In this document: piece after piece, positions 43,420 to 54,224 of the stretch
Layout: each line of letters opens with the position of its first letter
Position numbering within the stretch: position 1 is the stretch's first letter
DNA from: Paraburkholderia hiiakae
GTDB taxonomy: Bacteria; Pseudomonadota; Gammaproteobacteria; Burkholderiales; Burkholderiaceae
Length of the DNA: 64,000 nucleotides
Direction of reading: 5' to 3'
NCBI RefSeq assembly: GCF_904848665.1
Contig: NZ_CAJHCQ010000028.1
Span: 1-64,000, forward strand
Program-made: the position numbers and the translations under genes
The notes under the pieces: generated by a model
Told to the model about the DNA's origin: nothing
The model's input: only the letters and a program-made list of their open reading frames with translations
Database searches by the model: none

Positions 43420-45018
43420 TCAGTGCGGAATCATCCAGGTCAGTACGTTCTGCTGCAGCCACACGAGGATGCCGAGTAGCACCGTCAACAGGATCGAGTG
43501 CTTGAAGGTCTTCGCGAACACATGGCCTTCCTTGCCCTTGAGGTCCGTAGTGGCGACGCCTGTTGCGATGTTTTGCGGCGAGATCATCTTGCCCATGACG
43601 CCGCCCGACGAGTTCGTTGCCGCCATCAGGATGGGATTGAGGTTGAGCTGTTTCGCGGCCACCACCTGCAGGTTGCCGAACAGCGCATTGCCCGAGGTGT
43701 CGCTGCCCGAGAGGAACACCGCGACCCAACCGAGGAAGGCCGAAACGAGCGGGAAGAACGCGCCGACCGAAGCCACGCCAAGACCCAGCGTATAGGTGAG
43801 CCCCGAGTAGTTCATGAGGAACGCGAGCCCGACGATGGTCGCGACCGTGAGGATGGCGATGCGCGTCTGCACCCAGGTATCGACGATCGCGCCGCCAAAA
43901 TCGGCGGGCGTCAGGCGCACGACGAACGCGGTGATGATCGCCGCGACGAGAATCGCCGTGCCGGTGGCGAGCGGCTGGAAGTCCCAGATCGCGCCATAGG
44001 GCGTGTTGTAGAGCGTGATGTACACGGCCTTGTCGAGGCCCGGCCACGGCACTTTCACGTCGCCGATCGTGAAGACCTTCGCGACGGTCCAGATGATCAC
44101 CACGGCCGCGACGATGATCCACGGATACCAGCCCTGCGCGCCCGTCACAGTGCCGCGCGTTTCCTTCGCGCGATCGACCTTGATGGTGAAGCGCGGGTCG
44201 GGCGCGGGCTTCCACACGCGCAGGAACACGATGGTGAGGATCAGCGAGACGAGCGATGAGAGCACGTCGGTGAGGCTGTAGTTGATGTAGTTGGCGGTGA
44301 CGAACTGCGTGAGGGCGAAGCTGCCGCCCGCGACGAGCAGCACCGGCCAGATGCGCAGCATGCCGCGGACGCCCGCATAGATCGCGATCACGTAGAACGG
44401 CAGCAGTAACGCGAAGAACGGCAACTGGCGGCCGACCATCTGGGCGAGCAGGTCGGAGGGCAGGTGCGTGACCGCGCCGAGCACGGTGATCGGCACGCCC
44501 AGCGCGCCGAACGCCACGGGCGCCGTGTTGAAGATGAGCGTGAAGGTCAAGGCTTCGAGCGTCGGGAAGCCGAGCATGATGAGCAGCGAACTCGTAATGG
44601 CGATAGGCGTGCCGAAGCCGGAAATCCCTTCGAACAGCGCGCCGAACGAGAAGCCGACCACGACGAGCACGATGCGCCGGTCATTGGGCAGATTGTCGAG
44701 CAGCCACATGCGAAATGCCGCGAAGCGGCCTGAGCGCAGCGCGATGTTATAGAGCAGGATCGCCGTGACGACGATCCACATCACCGGCCATAGCGCGAAC
44801 ACTACGCCCGCGAGCACCGAGCTAATCGCGAGATTGACCGGAAACTGCCAGCCGGCGATCGCGACGATCAGACCGACCACCAGTCCTGCGAGCGAGGCTT
44901 GCCATGCGGGCCGCCGCGCCCAGCCGAGCAGGGCTAGCACGGTGAGAATGGGCAGCACAGCGATAAGAAACGAAAACAGCAGCGAATTGCCGATAGGGGT
45001 CAACAGCTGGTGGAACAT
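43420..45018 (-). CDS. lldP: L-lactate permease
   Basis: A 532-residue LctP-family inner-membrane symporter with about 12-14 hydrophobic segments. GFSFGALFEGISGFGTPIAITSSLLIMLGF and FNTAPVAFGALGVPITVLG are characteristic of lactate/glycolate permeases, as is NSSGGVMGKMISPQNIATGVA near the C-terminus. It imports lactate (and often glycolate) with protons. No lactate dehydrogenase gene is adjacent. The start is the ATG at 45016-45018, which has AAAGGAGACGTG upstream. Confidence 0.92.
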   Translation of the reverse strand: MFHQLLTPIGNSLLFSFLIAVLPILTVLALLGWARRPAWQASLAGLVVGLIVAIAGWQFPVNLAISSVLAGVVFALWPVMWIVVTAILLYNIALRSGRFAAFRMWLLDNLPNDRRIVLVVVGFSFGALFEGISGFGTPIAITSSLLIMLGFPTLEALTFTLIFNTAPVAFGALGVPITVLGAVTHLPSDLLAQMVGRQLPFFALLLPFYVIAIYAGVRGMLRIWPVLLVAGGSFALTQFVTANYINYSLTDVLSSLVSLILTIVFLRVWKPAPDPRFTIKVDRAKETRGTVTGAQGWYPWIIVAAVVIIWTVAKVFTIGDVKVPWPGLDKAVYITLYNTPYGAIWDFQPLATGTAILVAAIITAFVVRLTPADFGGAIVDTWVQTRIAILTVATIVGLAFLMNYSGLTYTLGLGVASVGAFFPLVSAFLGWVAVFLSGSDTSGNALFGNLQVVAAKQLNLNPILMAATNSSGGVMGKMISPQNIATGVATTDLKGKEGHVFAKTFKHSILLTVLLGILVWLQQNVLTWMIPH

Positions 45019-45249
45019 CACGTCTCCTTTATGCTGGTTCGTTATCGGCGCGGCAGTGCGGCAGCATACGCCGGGGCGCGTCGTCGGCTGTGGAGTTCAG
45101 TGCCCGGCCAGGCGGCCGAGTTAAGGCGGCGCTTCAATCCCCGCTAGCCCACTTGGAGGATAGATAACGAAACGCGAGCGTCAAGGAGGGAAAGTACGGT
45201 CCGGCACCGTTTTACGGCGCATCTCGCGGCGTAGTCCGGTGCGTGAGCG

Positions 45250-45648
45250 TCAGTGATGCCAGTGTCCGCCGCCACCGCCCCAGTAGCCGAAGCCGAACGA
45301 GACGGCGGGGCCGCCCCAGCCCCAGCCGTACGCGGGGTAAGGGTAATACGCGGGATAAGCGGGGTACGCGGCCGGATAAGCCGCATAAGCGGGATAAGCT
45401 GGCCACGCAGGCACGGCGATCGCAACGGGCGGCGAGGGATAGAGCGGACCTGGATACTGTGCGTCGGGCACGCCGGCTGGCGCGGGGTTCGGCGCCGTTT
45501 GCGCGACTGCGGTTTCCTGCTGTGTCGCTGCGACGGGCACGGTGTCGTAATAGTAGGGCGGGTAGCCGTAGGGGGCGTAGTAGTAGCAGCCGGAAAGCGC
45601 GGGGAGCATGCTCGCGGCGGTGATCACAAGCACAGACGGGCGTTTCAT
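45250..45648 (-). CDS. Tyr/Pro-rich putative lipoprotein
   Basis: A 132-residue predicted lipoprotein (MKRPSVLVITAASMLPALSGC, Cys21). The mature part is of very low complexity: YYYAPYGYPPYYY at the start, a run of PAYPAY-type repeats (about 80-108), and a Gly/Trp-rich end finishing GGGGGHWHH. Similar Tyr/Pro-rich envelope proteins are common in Burkholderia and unexplained. The terminal histidines could bind metal, by inference only. The start at 45646-45648 has CGGAGCCCGCC upstream. Confidence 0.65.
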   Translation of the reverse strand: MKRPSVLVITAASMLPALSGCYYYAPYGYPPYYYDTVPVAATQQETAVAQTAPNPAPAGVPDAQYPGPLYPSPPVAIAVPAWPAYPAYAAYPAAYPAYPAYYPYPAYGWGWGGPAVSFGFGYWGGGGGHWHH

Positions 45649-45956
45649 GGCGGGCTCCGCGAGTGGCGAACGGCCGCGCAGGGTTATCGCCTTCAGGCTC
45701 GGACCGTTTGATCGTTCGAGCTTACGCCGTACATGTGCGTTTTGCGTTGCCGCTCGTTAACCGAATGTTTCACGTCGCCGGGCCCAAGCAAACGCGGCGC
45801 AGCCCGTGAGGGTCTGCGCCGCGCATCCTTCCCTGATGCACGCCTTGAATGGCGTGTTGCCTGCCGTGTCGTTACTGTTGCGTGCCGTCGCTTCGATCGT
45901 GAGGTTAAACGCGTAGCCGCATCGTCGCGCATCGTCGATTCGTCCGGCCTTGATGC
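45649..45956. other. 308-bp intergenic region
   Basis: No supported gene. Contains a strong GC-rich hairpin (CGCGGCGCAG at 45793-45802 with CTGCGCCGCG at 45814-45823) without a T run. Confidence 0.6.
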
Positions 45957-46178
45957 TTACTTGCCAACCTGATTGCCGATCACGCCGCCGACCGCCGCGC
46001 CGCCCACGGTGGAGAGCGCATTGCCACCAATCGCAGCGCCGGCCACGCCGCCCACACCCGCGCCGATTACCGTATCGCGGTCGCGTCTCGACATGTCGTC
46101 GCATGCTGAGAGACTGCCCAGCACGGCGACGAGCGTCGTCACCGTGAGCAGCGTGCCTGCACGTTTGAGCGTTTTCAT
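45957..46178 (-). CDS. Glycine-zipper lipoprotein
   Basis: A 73-residue predicted lipoprotein. MKTLKRAGTLLTVTTLVAVL then a lipobox SLSAC (Cys26), a charged DDMSRRDRDT, and a glycine zipper (about 37-73) of GxxxG repeats: GAGVGGVAGAAIGG and GGAAVGGVIGNQVGK. The type resembles OsmB/Rick_17kDa-like envelope proteins that associate with the outer membrane. The start at 46176-46178 follows GGGGAGTCGAAAA. Confidence 0.8.
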   Translation of the reverse strand: MKTLKRAGTLLTVTTLVAVLGSLSACDDMSRRDRDTVIGAGVGGVAGAAIGGNALSTVGGAAVGGVIGNQVGK

Positions 46179-46315
46179 TTTTCGACTCCCCACGCAGTTT
46201 GAGTGTGCGGTGCGACATGTGCTTCGCGCGCACGTCGCACTTCCAATACCCTCATCGTAGGCAGGCGACCCGTATCCGGGTGTGTGCGCTTGTCAGAGAG
46301 TTGTGGGAGTCGTTA

Positions 46316-46350
46316 GAAAATGTTTCGGCGGGCCGCGAGGGCCCGCCTGG
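46316..46350 (-). terminator. Rho-independent terminator after thiC
   Basis: On the minus strand, an 8-bp GC stem (GGCGGGCC at 46327-46334 paired with GGCCCGCC at 46340-46347) is followed by GAAACATTTTCT. It lies just past the thiC stop. Confidence 0.7.
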
Positions 46351-46364
46351 ACCCAGATGAACGC

Positions 46365-48296
<1,932 letters not shown>

Positions 48297-48411
48297 GCGT
48301 CTCTCTCCATGGAAAGCCAAGTGGGAACAGCGGCTTAGCAGGAGACGAGACGGAACGTGGACGGACTTCGCTGTGATGGATGAGGCGTTGAGCGATGCTG
48401 CGAAGTCCGGA

Positions 48412-48525
48412 CGCTTCCCTGCGCTGGCATTATCCAGATCAGGTTCAAAGGGTATTTCTCACCCGCGAAATACGCTGCACGACTTTTGTTCGATGCGGCG
48501 CATGACGCAGGACCCCCGCGTAAGC
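48412..48525 (-). ncRNA. TPP riboswitch (THI element) upstream of thiC
   Basis: On the minus strand the leader contains GGGGGTCCTGCG, then GGGTGAGAAATACCC, then the hallmark CCTGATCTGGATAATGCCAG (read on the minus strand, about 48423-48449), and ends CGCAGGGAAGCG. These are the pyrimidine-sensing CUGAGA-like arm (here GUGAGA) and the pyrophosphate-sensing arm of the thiamine pyrophosphate aptamer. It lies about 115 nt before the thiC start. High TPP would reduce thiC expression, probably by hiding the ribosome-binding site or by termination. Confidence 0.93.
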
Positions 48526-48624
48526 AAGGCCAAACGATACACCGCGCTGCGGCGATCTGGCAAGTGCCATCGCGCGCGCGATGTAGTACGACGTATAGCG
48601 AAGACGTACAACGAAGGGCGGAAC

Positions 48625-49032
48625 TTACAGCGTGAAATCCTTCGAGGCTTCGGGCTGAAACAGGATGCGTTCGATCTTCAGTGTTTCGACCGCGCCCCCC
48701 GGCGTCGTGAAGCGCACGGCGTTGCCGCGCTTCGCGCCAAGGAGCGCGAGACCCGCCGGCGAGAACACGTTCAGCCGCCCGGCATCGACGTTCGCCTCAT
48801 GGGGATAGACGACGGTGTATGTGAGGGCTTCGCCGTTGCGCTCGTCCACGAGCGTCACTTGCGAGTTCATCGTCACGACATTGGCGGCGACGTCGCGCGG
48901 CTCCACGATCACGGCGTGTTCGAGCACTTCGTCGAGCATGACCTGGCGGGCGGGGGCGGCGCCGGGTTCAGCGGCGCATTTCTCGAGGCGGGCGACATCG
49001 AGTTCGGTGAGGTAGCGCATTTTCTTCGACAT
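48625..49032 (-). CDS. rnk: Regulator of nucleoside diphosphate kinase (Rnk/GreA-C family)
   Basis: A 135-residue protein with an N-terminal helical segment (MSKKMRYLTELDVARLEKCA) and a C-terminal GreA/B-C FKBP-like domain (about 50-130: MLDEVLEHAVIVEPRDVAANVVTMNSQVTLVDE, then VFSPAGLALLGAKRGNAVRF). The family binds RNA polymerase near the secondary channel; the name comes from an effect on nucleoside diphosphate kinase in Pseudomonas. It lacks the long GreA coiled coil. The start at 49030-49032 follows AAGGAGAACCGTC. Confidence 0.87.
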   Translation of the reverse strand: MSKKMRYLTELDVARLEKCAAEPGAAPARQVMLDEVLEHAVIVEPRDVAANVVTMNSQVTLVDERNGEALTYTVVYPHEANVDAGRLNVFSPAGLALLGAKRGNAVRFTTPGGAVETLKIERILFQPEASKDFTL

Positions 49033-49720
49033 GACGGTTCTCCTTGCGATCCAAAAAAAGTCGAGGTAACGGCGAGGACTGCCGGGCGAAATTGCGCAAT
49101 GGGGCGCGGGTCGCCGCGGGACGCAACGGATCGGCACGGAGCCCGACTGAACGGCTCCGAGGTGTTAGGGAGGCAGATTCAGTACGGACGCCGGGCGGCG
49201 TAGAGCGGGGCCGACAGGGGAGGCAGGGCGCGCGGGCGGGTGGACAGAAGCCGCGCCGCCGTTCGCTCGCGGCCCGCGCGCTCGCGCACTGGCGCGCTGC
49301 GCAAACTGCGCGGCGGCAAGGCAGGGGCGGGGCGCGAAACGAGAGAAAGCATGGCGAACGGCGTGTCTGAGATGAGGTGTATGAAAGTTAAACGAAAGAC
49401 TTGATGATGCTAGCACGATCTCACAAACCTGGCGCGACGCTGGTCGCAGCGCAGCGATATGGTGCGCGATCGGGCGTTCTGGCGCGCGGTTCGCACTGTG
49501 ACGCAAACGCAACGACACACTGCGCATAAAGCATTCTGAAAGCATCCGCGGCGACCGGCGTTGTTGCATAATGCGGTTCGCCCGTCTCGGGTGTCCTTCG
49601 TACTCCGTCCTTTTTCGCGTTCTTGCGCATCTGCACCATGCCGTCGAGCTTCACCCGTCCCGCCGCCTTGCCGCCGGGGCGCCCGCGGTTCTGCCCTTCA
49701 CGTACCGCGGCAAAATAACG
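49033..49720. other. 688-bp intergenic region
   Basis: Between divergent rnk and the DMT transporter gene. I see no gene with a ribosome-binding site or family similarity. Open frames in it are GC-driven. CATAAT near 49567 could be a -10 box for the transporter gene, but no convincing -35 precedes it. Confidence 0.55.
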
Positions 49721-50698
49721 ATGCCTCCCCGTTTGCCTTCCCGCGTGAGCCCCCAATCCTTCATCGCAATGGCCCTGCAGGCCGCAGCCGCGCTATGGCG
49801 TTTCGTGCGCGGTGTGCGGCTGCCGCAATCGCGCGCCGGGCGTGTCGCGCTCTCGCTCGCCGTCGTCTACTTCGTCTGGGGCTCGACGTATCTCGGCGTG
49901 AAGGTCGCGCTCGATTCGTTCCCGCCGCTCCTGCTCTCCGGCTTGCGCAATCTGCTCGCCGGCATCGGCCTGTTCGTCTTTGCAATGCGCCGGCGTCCCG
50001 TCATGCCGACGCTCCTCGAAGTGCGCAACGCGGGCGTGGTGGGCACGCTGCTCGTGGGCCTGTCGAGCGGCATGCTCGCCTATGGCATGCGGACCGTGGG
50101 CACCGGCACGGCGGCCGTGATGGTCGCCACGGTGCCGCTCTTCGCCACCGTGATTTCGGCGATTACCGGGCGGCGCGTGGCGAAGGCCGAATGGGCCGCG
50201 GTCGCGATCGGCCTCGTCGGTATCGCGATCCTGAGTCATGGCGGTGGCGCTTCCGGTTCGGCGGGTGGCAGCCTCGCGATTCTGTGTGGCGCGCTTTTCT
50301 GGGCGATTGGCGCGCATCTGGCGGGAAAGCTCAGGTTACCTACCGATCTCTTCATCGCGACGGCGCTGCAAATCGGCCTCGGCGGCGCCATTTCGACCAC
50401 GGTCGCGTGGATCAGCGGTGAGCGCATGGGCGAGTTGCATGCCCTGCCGCTCGTGGCGTTCCTCTATCTGCTTTTCATCGGCACGATGGCGGCCTATGTC
50501 GCCTATGGCTATCTGATCCGGCATACCAGCCCGCTCGTTGCGAGCAGTTGCATGTACGTGAATCCCGTTGTTGCCGTCGCGCTCGGCGCGCTGCTGCTCG
50601 GTGAGCCGGTCACGAGCGGCACCGTCGTCGCGACCGTGCTGATTCTCGGCAGCGTGGGTTTGTCGTTTCTCTTCGACGACCGCCGCCGCACTTCCTGA
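49721..50698 (+). CDS. EamA/DMT family transporter
   Basis: A 325-residue inner-membrane exporter with ten hydrophobic segments in two EamA repeats. VVYFVWGSTYLGVKVALDSFPPLLL opens the first, GYLIRHTSPLVASSCMYVNPVVAVALGALLLGEPVT ends the second; both are typical of the YedA/RhaT-like group. An N-terminal extension of about 35 residues precedes the first helix. The start at 49721 (MPPRLPS) is taken because the frame upstream has no family character; the ribosome-binding site is weak. Substrate unknown. Confidence 0.88.
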   Translation: MPPRLPSRVSPQSFIAMALQAAAALWRFVRGVRLPQSRAGRVALSLAVVYFVWGSTYLGVKVALDSFPPLLLSGLRNLLAGIGLFVFAMRRRPVMPTLLEVRNAGVVGTLLVGLSSGMLAYGMRTVGTGTAAVMVATVPLFATVISAITGRRVAKAEWAAVAIGLVGIAILSHGGGASGSAGGSLAILCGALFWAIGAHLAGKLRLPTDLFIATALQIGLGGAISTTVAWISGERMGELHALPLVAFLYLLFIGTMAAYVAYGYLIRHTSPLVASSCMYVNPVVAVALGALLLGEPVTSGTVVATVLILGSVGLSFLFDDRRRTS

Positions 50699-50905
50699 TT
50701 TCATCCTCACTTCGCGCCGCACCTCGCGTCATCGCGCCACGTTTGCGCGCGCGGCCGCCCCGCATATGAGGTGCGGAGCGGCCGCGTCTTCATCGTTCAC
50801 CGGTGATCGATGCCGGCAGCCACGACGATCCACTGGCGCGTGTGCTGCACCGCGCCCGTCGCGCGCGTCAGCCGTCATCCCGGCGCCTTTACCGTCTGCC
50901 AGACA

Positions 50906-51043
50906 CTATTTCGCCTTTTCCGCGGAGTCCGTGAGGGCGTGGCCGCCTGCGGAAACGTCCTCGCCGGCACCCGCCATTGTGTTGCAGGCCGAGAGCGCTG
51001 CCAACGAAGCGGTAAGGAGAAAGAGGGCAATGAGGCGTTTCAT
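50906..51043 (-). CDS. Entericidin A/B family lipoprotein
   Basis: A 45-residue lipoprotein. MKRLIALFLLTASLAALSAC gives the lipobox (LSAC, Cys20), followed by NTMAGAGEDVSAGGHALTD, the entericidin core. In E. coli EcnA/EcnB are antidote/toxin-like cell-envelope lipoproteins; in Burkholderia single copies are common and uncharacterised. The start at 51041-51043 follows GAGGACTTCCTC. Confidence 0.88.
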   Translation of the reverse strand: MKRLIALFLLTASLAALSACNTMAGAGEDVSAGGHALTDSAEKAK

Positions 51044-51213
51044 GAGGAAGTCCTCCACGGTGTCAAAGGAGACGACTCTGCAGCATGTGGCGTGCCCGGT
51101 CATTTGTGCCGCCCTGTGCCTCGATGTACGCCGGCGTCGGGTCCGCTGCTTGCGCTAGCACTGATACAGGCGCGACATAGCGCAGCCCATCCGCCCACAA
51201 GGAGGACCCCGCC

Positions 51214-51375
51214 ATGCTTCACTATGCCATCGTGTTTTTCATCATCGCGATCATCGCCGCTGTGTTCGGCTTCACCGGCATCGCCGCCGGTGCGGCGGAG
51301 ATCGCCAAGATCCTGTTCTACATCTTCCTCGTGGTTTTCGTCGTCACGCTACTGCTTGGCGTGATGCACGGATGA
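51214..51375 (+). CDS. DUF1328 small membrane protein
   Basis: A 53-residue protein of almost wholly hydrophobic sequence with two membrane helices: MLHYAIVFFIIAIIAAVFGF, then a short GIAAGAAEIAK turn and ILFYIFLVVFVVTLLLG. This is the DUF1328 (YtjA-like) family of small stress-associated inner-membrane proteins. The start at 51214 has an excellent AAGGAGGACCCCGCC. It lies 66 bp ahead of a ferritin-like gene, and the two may be co-transcribed in stress. Confidence 0.88.
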   Translation: MLHYAIVFFIIAIIAAVFGFTGIAAGAAEIAKILFYIFLVVFVVTLLLGVMHG

Positions 51376-51441
51376 CGCACGCAATGGAAAACCCACTCCG
51401 CACAACCCCACTCATGCATGCCATGTTCGAAGGAGAGTCAG

Positions 51442-51981
51442 ATGTCGAAGACACACGCTTCGTTTGAGTTCGACCTCAAACGCGTGCGCGATGAAGCGCG
51501 CCGCAATCTCGACCAGGGGTCGGTCACGCCGGACTACCCCGCGAATCGCCAGACCGTGCTCAAGCTGCTCAACGATTCGCTCGCCACGGAACTCGTGTGC
51601 GTGCTGCGTTACAAGCGGCACCATTTCATGGCGAAGGGCATCGAGTCCGAGTCGGTGGCGGCCGAGTTTCTTCAGCACGCGAACGAGGAGCAGCAGCATG
51701 CCGACATGCTCGCGGCGCGCATCGTGCAACTCGGCGGCGAGCCTGACTTCTCGCCGGCGACGCTAGTCGAGCGCTCGCACTCGGAATACAAGGAAGGGGC
51801 CGACCTGAAGGACATGATCCGCGAGAATCTGATCGCGGAGCGCATCGCGATCGAAAGCTATCGCGCGATCATCAACTATCTCGGCCACGACGACACGACC
51901 ACGCGGCGCATGTTCGAGCAAATCCTCGCGACGGAGGAAGAGCATGCCGACGACATGACCGACTTGCTGTACCGCAAATAG
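51442..51981 (+). CDS. Ferritin-like / bacterioferritin domain protein
   Basis: A 179-residue four-helix-bundle protein. Di-iron ligands are visible as LATELVCVLRYKRHHFMAKG, then EFLQHANEEQQHADMLAARI, LIAERIAIESYRAIINYLG and ILATEEEHADDMTDLL, giving the E...ExxH...E...ExxH pattern. It may store iron or protect against peroxide as Dps or bacterioferritin proteins do; no heme-ligand methionine can be assigned with confidence. The start at 51442 has AAGGAGAGTCAG upstream. Confidence 0.86.
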   Translation: MSKTHASFEFDLKRVRDEARRNLDQGSVTPDYPANRQTVLKLLNDSLATELVCVLRYKRHHFMAKGIESESVAAEFLQHANEEQQHADMLAARIVQLGGEPDFSPATLVERSHSEYKEGADLKDMIRENLIAERIAIESYRAIINYLGHDDTTTRRMFEQILATEEEHADDMTDLLYRK

Positions 51982-51997
51982 CGCCGCCCGCTAGCCC

Positions 51998-53212
51998 TCA
52001 GGAAGAAGCCTCTGCGCCCGCGCCCACGCGCGGGCGCGTTGCGTGGTGAATCCAGCCCGCGAGGGCCGTGAACGCGATGCCGGCCACGCACACGCCGATC
52101 CAGCCGAACGCGCGCCATGCGATCACGCCCACGGCAGAACCGGTCGCGCCGCCAATGAAGTAGCAGACCATGAACACCGTATTGACGCGGCTGCGCGCCT
52201 CGGGGCGCAGCGCGTAGATACGCGACTGATTCGAGATCTGCGCGGCCTGCACGCCTACGTCGAGCACGATCACGCCGATCACAAGGCCGATCAGGCTCTT
52301 TCCTGAGAACGCGAAGATGACGAACGCGAGCGCCATCAGCACGATCGACATCGTGATGACTGCGCGCGGCCCGCGCTTGTCGGCGGAGCGGCCCGCCATC
52401 GGCGCGGCCAACGCGCCCGCCGCGCCGACGATGCCGAAAAGCCCCGCCGCCTGCGGCCCGAGATGGAAGGGCTCGCCGGCGAGCAGCAGCGTGAGCACGG
52501 GCCAGAAGAGGCTGAACGCGGCGAAGAGGCACGCGCCCGTTGCCGACGCTTCGCGCAGGCCCGGCAGCTCCAGCACCAGATGCCACATCGAGCCGAGCAG
52601 CTTGCCGTAGCTGAGCTTCGAGGTGGGCTGGCTCTTTGGCAGCTTCTTCACGATCACGACTGCAAGCACGAGCAGCGCCACGATCGACGCCCCGAACACG
52701 GCGCGCCAGCCGAAGTACTGTCCGACGAACCCGGCCGCCGTACGCGCGAGCAGGATGCCGAGCAAGAGGCCGCTCATCACGGTGCCGACCGCGTGGCCGC
52801 GCGCCTCGGGCGGCGCAAGTTCGGCGGAAAACGGCACGGCCTGCTGCGCGATGGTGGCGAGGATGCCGATCGCGAGGCTCGCGCCGACCAGCACGGCGAG
52901 CGATGGCGCGGTGGCCGCGACGAGCAGGGCGACGCACAAGCCAGCCGTTTGCAGCAGGATGATGCGGCGACGGTCGTAGCGGTCGCCGAGCGGCGCGAGC
53001 AGCAGCATGCCGGCCGCGTAGCCGAGCTGGGTGCCGGCCGGCACGGCGCCGATCCACGCGGCGCCAGCCGGGAAGCTCTGGCGGAAGTCGTCGAGCAGCG
53101 GCTGGTTGAAATAGATGTTCGCGACCGTGACGCCCGCGATGGTCGCGAGCAGGAGCAGCAGGCCGCGCAGCGACTGGCTTTCGCCAGCGGTTGCGGAATC
53201 AGGTGTGGACAT
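51998..53212 (-). CDS. MFS transporter (YnfM/AraJ-like drug/metabolite exporter)
   Basis: A 404-residue major facilitator with 12 predicted membrane segments. VANIYFNQPLLDDFRQSFP in helix 1, LGYAAGMLLLAPLGDRYDRRRIILLQT (loop 2-3 motif A) and the second-half APMAGRSADKRGPRAVIT fit the DHA1-type exporters. The start is the ATG at 53210-53212 (MSTPDSAT); the frame upstream has no family character. Convergent with the ferritin-like gene. Substrate unknown. Confidence 0.88.
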   Translation of the reverse strand: MSTPDSATAGESQSLRGLLLLLATIAGVTVANIYFNQPLLDDFRQSFPAGAAWIGAVPAGTQLGYAAGMLLLAPLGDRYDRRRIILLQTAGLCVALLVAATAPSLAVLVGASLAIGILATIAQQAVPFSAELAPPEARGHAVGTVMSGLLLGILLARTAAGFVGQYFGWRAVFGASIVALLVLAVVIVKKLPKSQPTSKLSYGKLLGSMWHLVLELPGLREASATGACLFAAFSLFWPVLTLLLAGEPFHLGPQAAGLFGIVGAAGALAAPMAGRSADKRGPRAVITMSIVLMALAFVIFAFSGKSLIGLVIGVIVLDVGVQAAQISNQSRIYALRPEARSRVNTVFMVCYFIGGATGSAVGVIAWRAFGWIGVCVAGIAFTALAGWIHHATRPRVGAGAEASS

Positions 53213-53374
53213 GTGCGAAATGCGGGCGGCGCCCGGTGATACGGAAGGCAGGCTTCGAGCGTGCCGATCATACCGGAGCGCGCGCAATCGCGCTGGCGGC
53301 GCGGGAGCGCGCCGCCAGTCGTGCGTTTAGCTGCGCATTCAGCTGCGGGTTCGGCCGCGCATTCAGCCGCGCAC

Positions 53375-54202
53375 TCAGCCGATTAGCTCGCCCGAGGGCT
53401 CGTAAAACGGATATGGACCCTCGAATGTCTCGACGTAGCCATGGTGCGTCACGATCCCGCCGTGCGGGTCATAGCGATGCAGCGCGAAGGCGGCCGGCTC
53501 GAGCGTGAAGGTGGAGGGCGCATCGGGCGCGAGGTCGAGCGTGACCTGGTGGGCGGGCGCGGGCACGGCCGAGGCGATCGTGCCGCCGAAGCGTACGAAC
53601 ATGGGCCGGTGCACGTGACCGCACAGCACGCGCTCGACGTTGGGGTGCCGCGCCACGAGCGCTTCGAGCGCCTGCGCGGCGCGGTCGTCGAGGCGAATCG
53701 CATCCATGTGACCAATGCCGCAGTCGAACGGCGGGTGATGGAGCGCGACGACCACGGGCTTGCCGCGCGCCGCCTCGAGCTGCTGCGCGAGCCACGCGAG
53801 GCGCGTTTCGCAGAGCGTGCCCGCGCTTTGCCCCGGCTGCATGGAGTCGAGTGCGATCACGCGCAGCGGGCCGAGGTCCACCGCGTACTGGACGAACTCG
53901 CCGCCCTCGCGCAGTTCCGCCCGATCGGCAAACACTTCGCGCAGCGGTTCGCGCGCGTCGTGGTTGCCGATCATGAGCCAGTAAGGAATCTCGAGCGTGT
54001 CGAGCAGTGTTTTGAGGTGCCGGTATTCCTCGACCGAGCCGTGGTCGACGAGGTCGCCGGTCATCAGCACCGCGTCGGGGCGCGGCGTGAGCGCGTTCAA
54101 CCGCGCGATGGTGCGTGCAAGGCTCGCGGCCGTATCGACGCGGCGATAGGCGAGTGCGCCCGGTGGCTTGATGTGCAGGTCGCTGATCTGGGCGAGCAGC
54201 AT
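53375..54202 (-). CDS. GpdQ-like metallophosphodiesterase
   Basis: A 275-residue calcineurin-type phosphoesterase. The seven binuclear-metal ligands of glycerophosphodiesterase GpdQ are all present at nearly the same positions: Asp8 and His10 (ISDLH), Asp50 (TGDLVD), Asn80 (GNHD), His156 (HHPP), His196 and His198 (CGHVH). The C-terminal HQVTLDL and ETFEGPYPFYE regions also resemble GpdQ. CpdA-type cAMP phosphodiesterase is the alternative. It is last in a run with an ABC importer (22 bp after the ATPase stop), so it probably hydrolyses what the importer brings in. Start at 54200-54202. Confidence 0.85.
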   Translation of the reverse strand: MLLAQISDLHIKPPGALAYRRVDTAASLARTIARLNALTPRPDAVLMTGDLVDHGSVEEYRHLKTLLDTLEIPYWLMIGNHDAREPLREVFADRAELREGGEFVQYAVDLGPLRVIALDSMQPGQSAGTLCETRLAWLAQQLEAARGKPVVVALHHPPFDCGIGHMDAIRLDDRAAQALEALVARHPNVERVLCGHVHRPMFVRFGGTIASAVPAPAHQVTLDLAPDAPSTFTLEPAAFALHRYDPHGGIVTHHGYVETFEGPYPFYEPSGELIG

Positions 54203-54224
54203 GGTAGTCCTCGTTTTGTAAGAT

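Noticed and set aside
45693..45932. A 79-codon Arg-rich frame on the minus strand
   Set aside because: Composition fits chance in GC-rich DNA; no signal, motif or ribosome-binding site.
50750..50800. GC-rich inverted repeat after the DMT gene as a terminator
   Set aside because: The GCGGCCGC arms pair, but no T run follows, so I did not list it.
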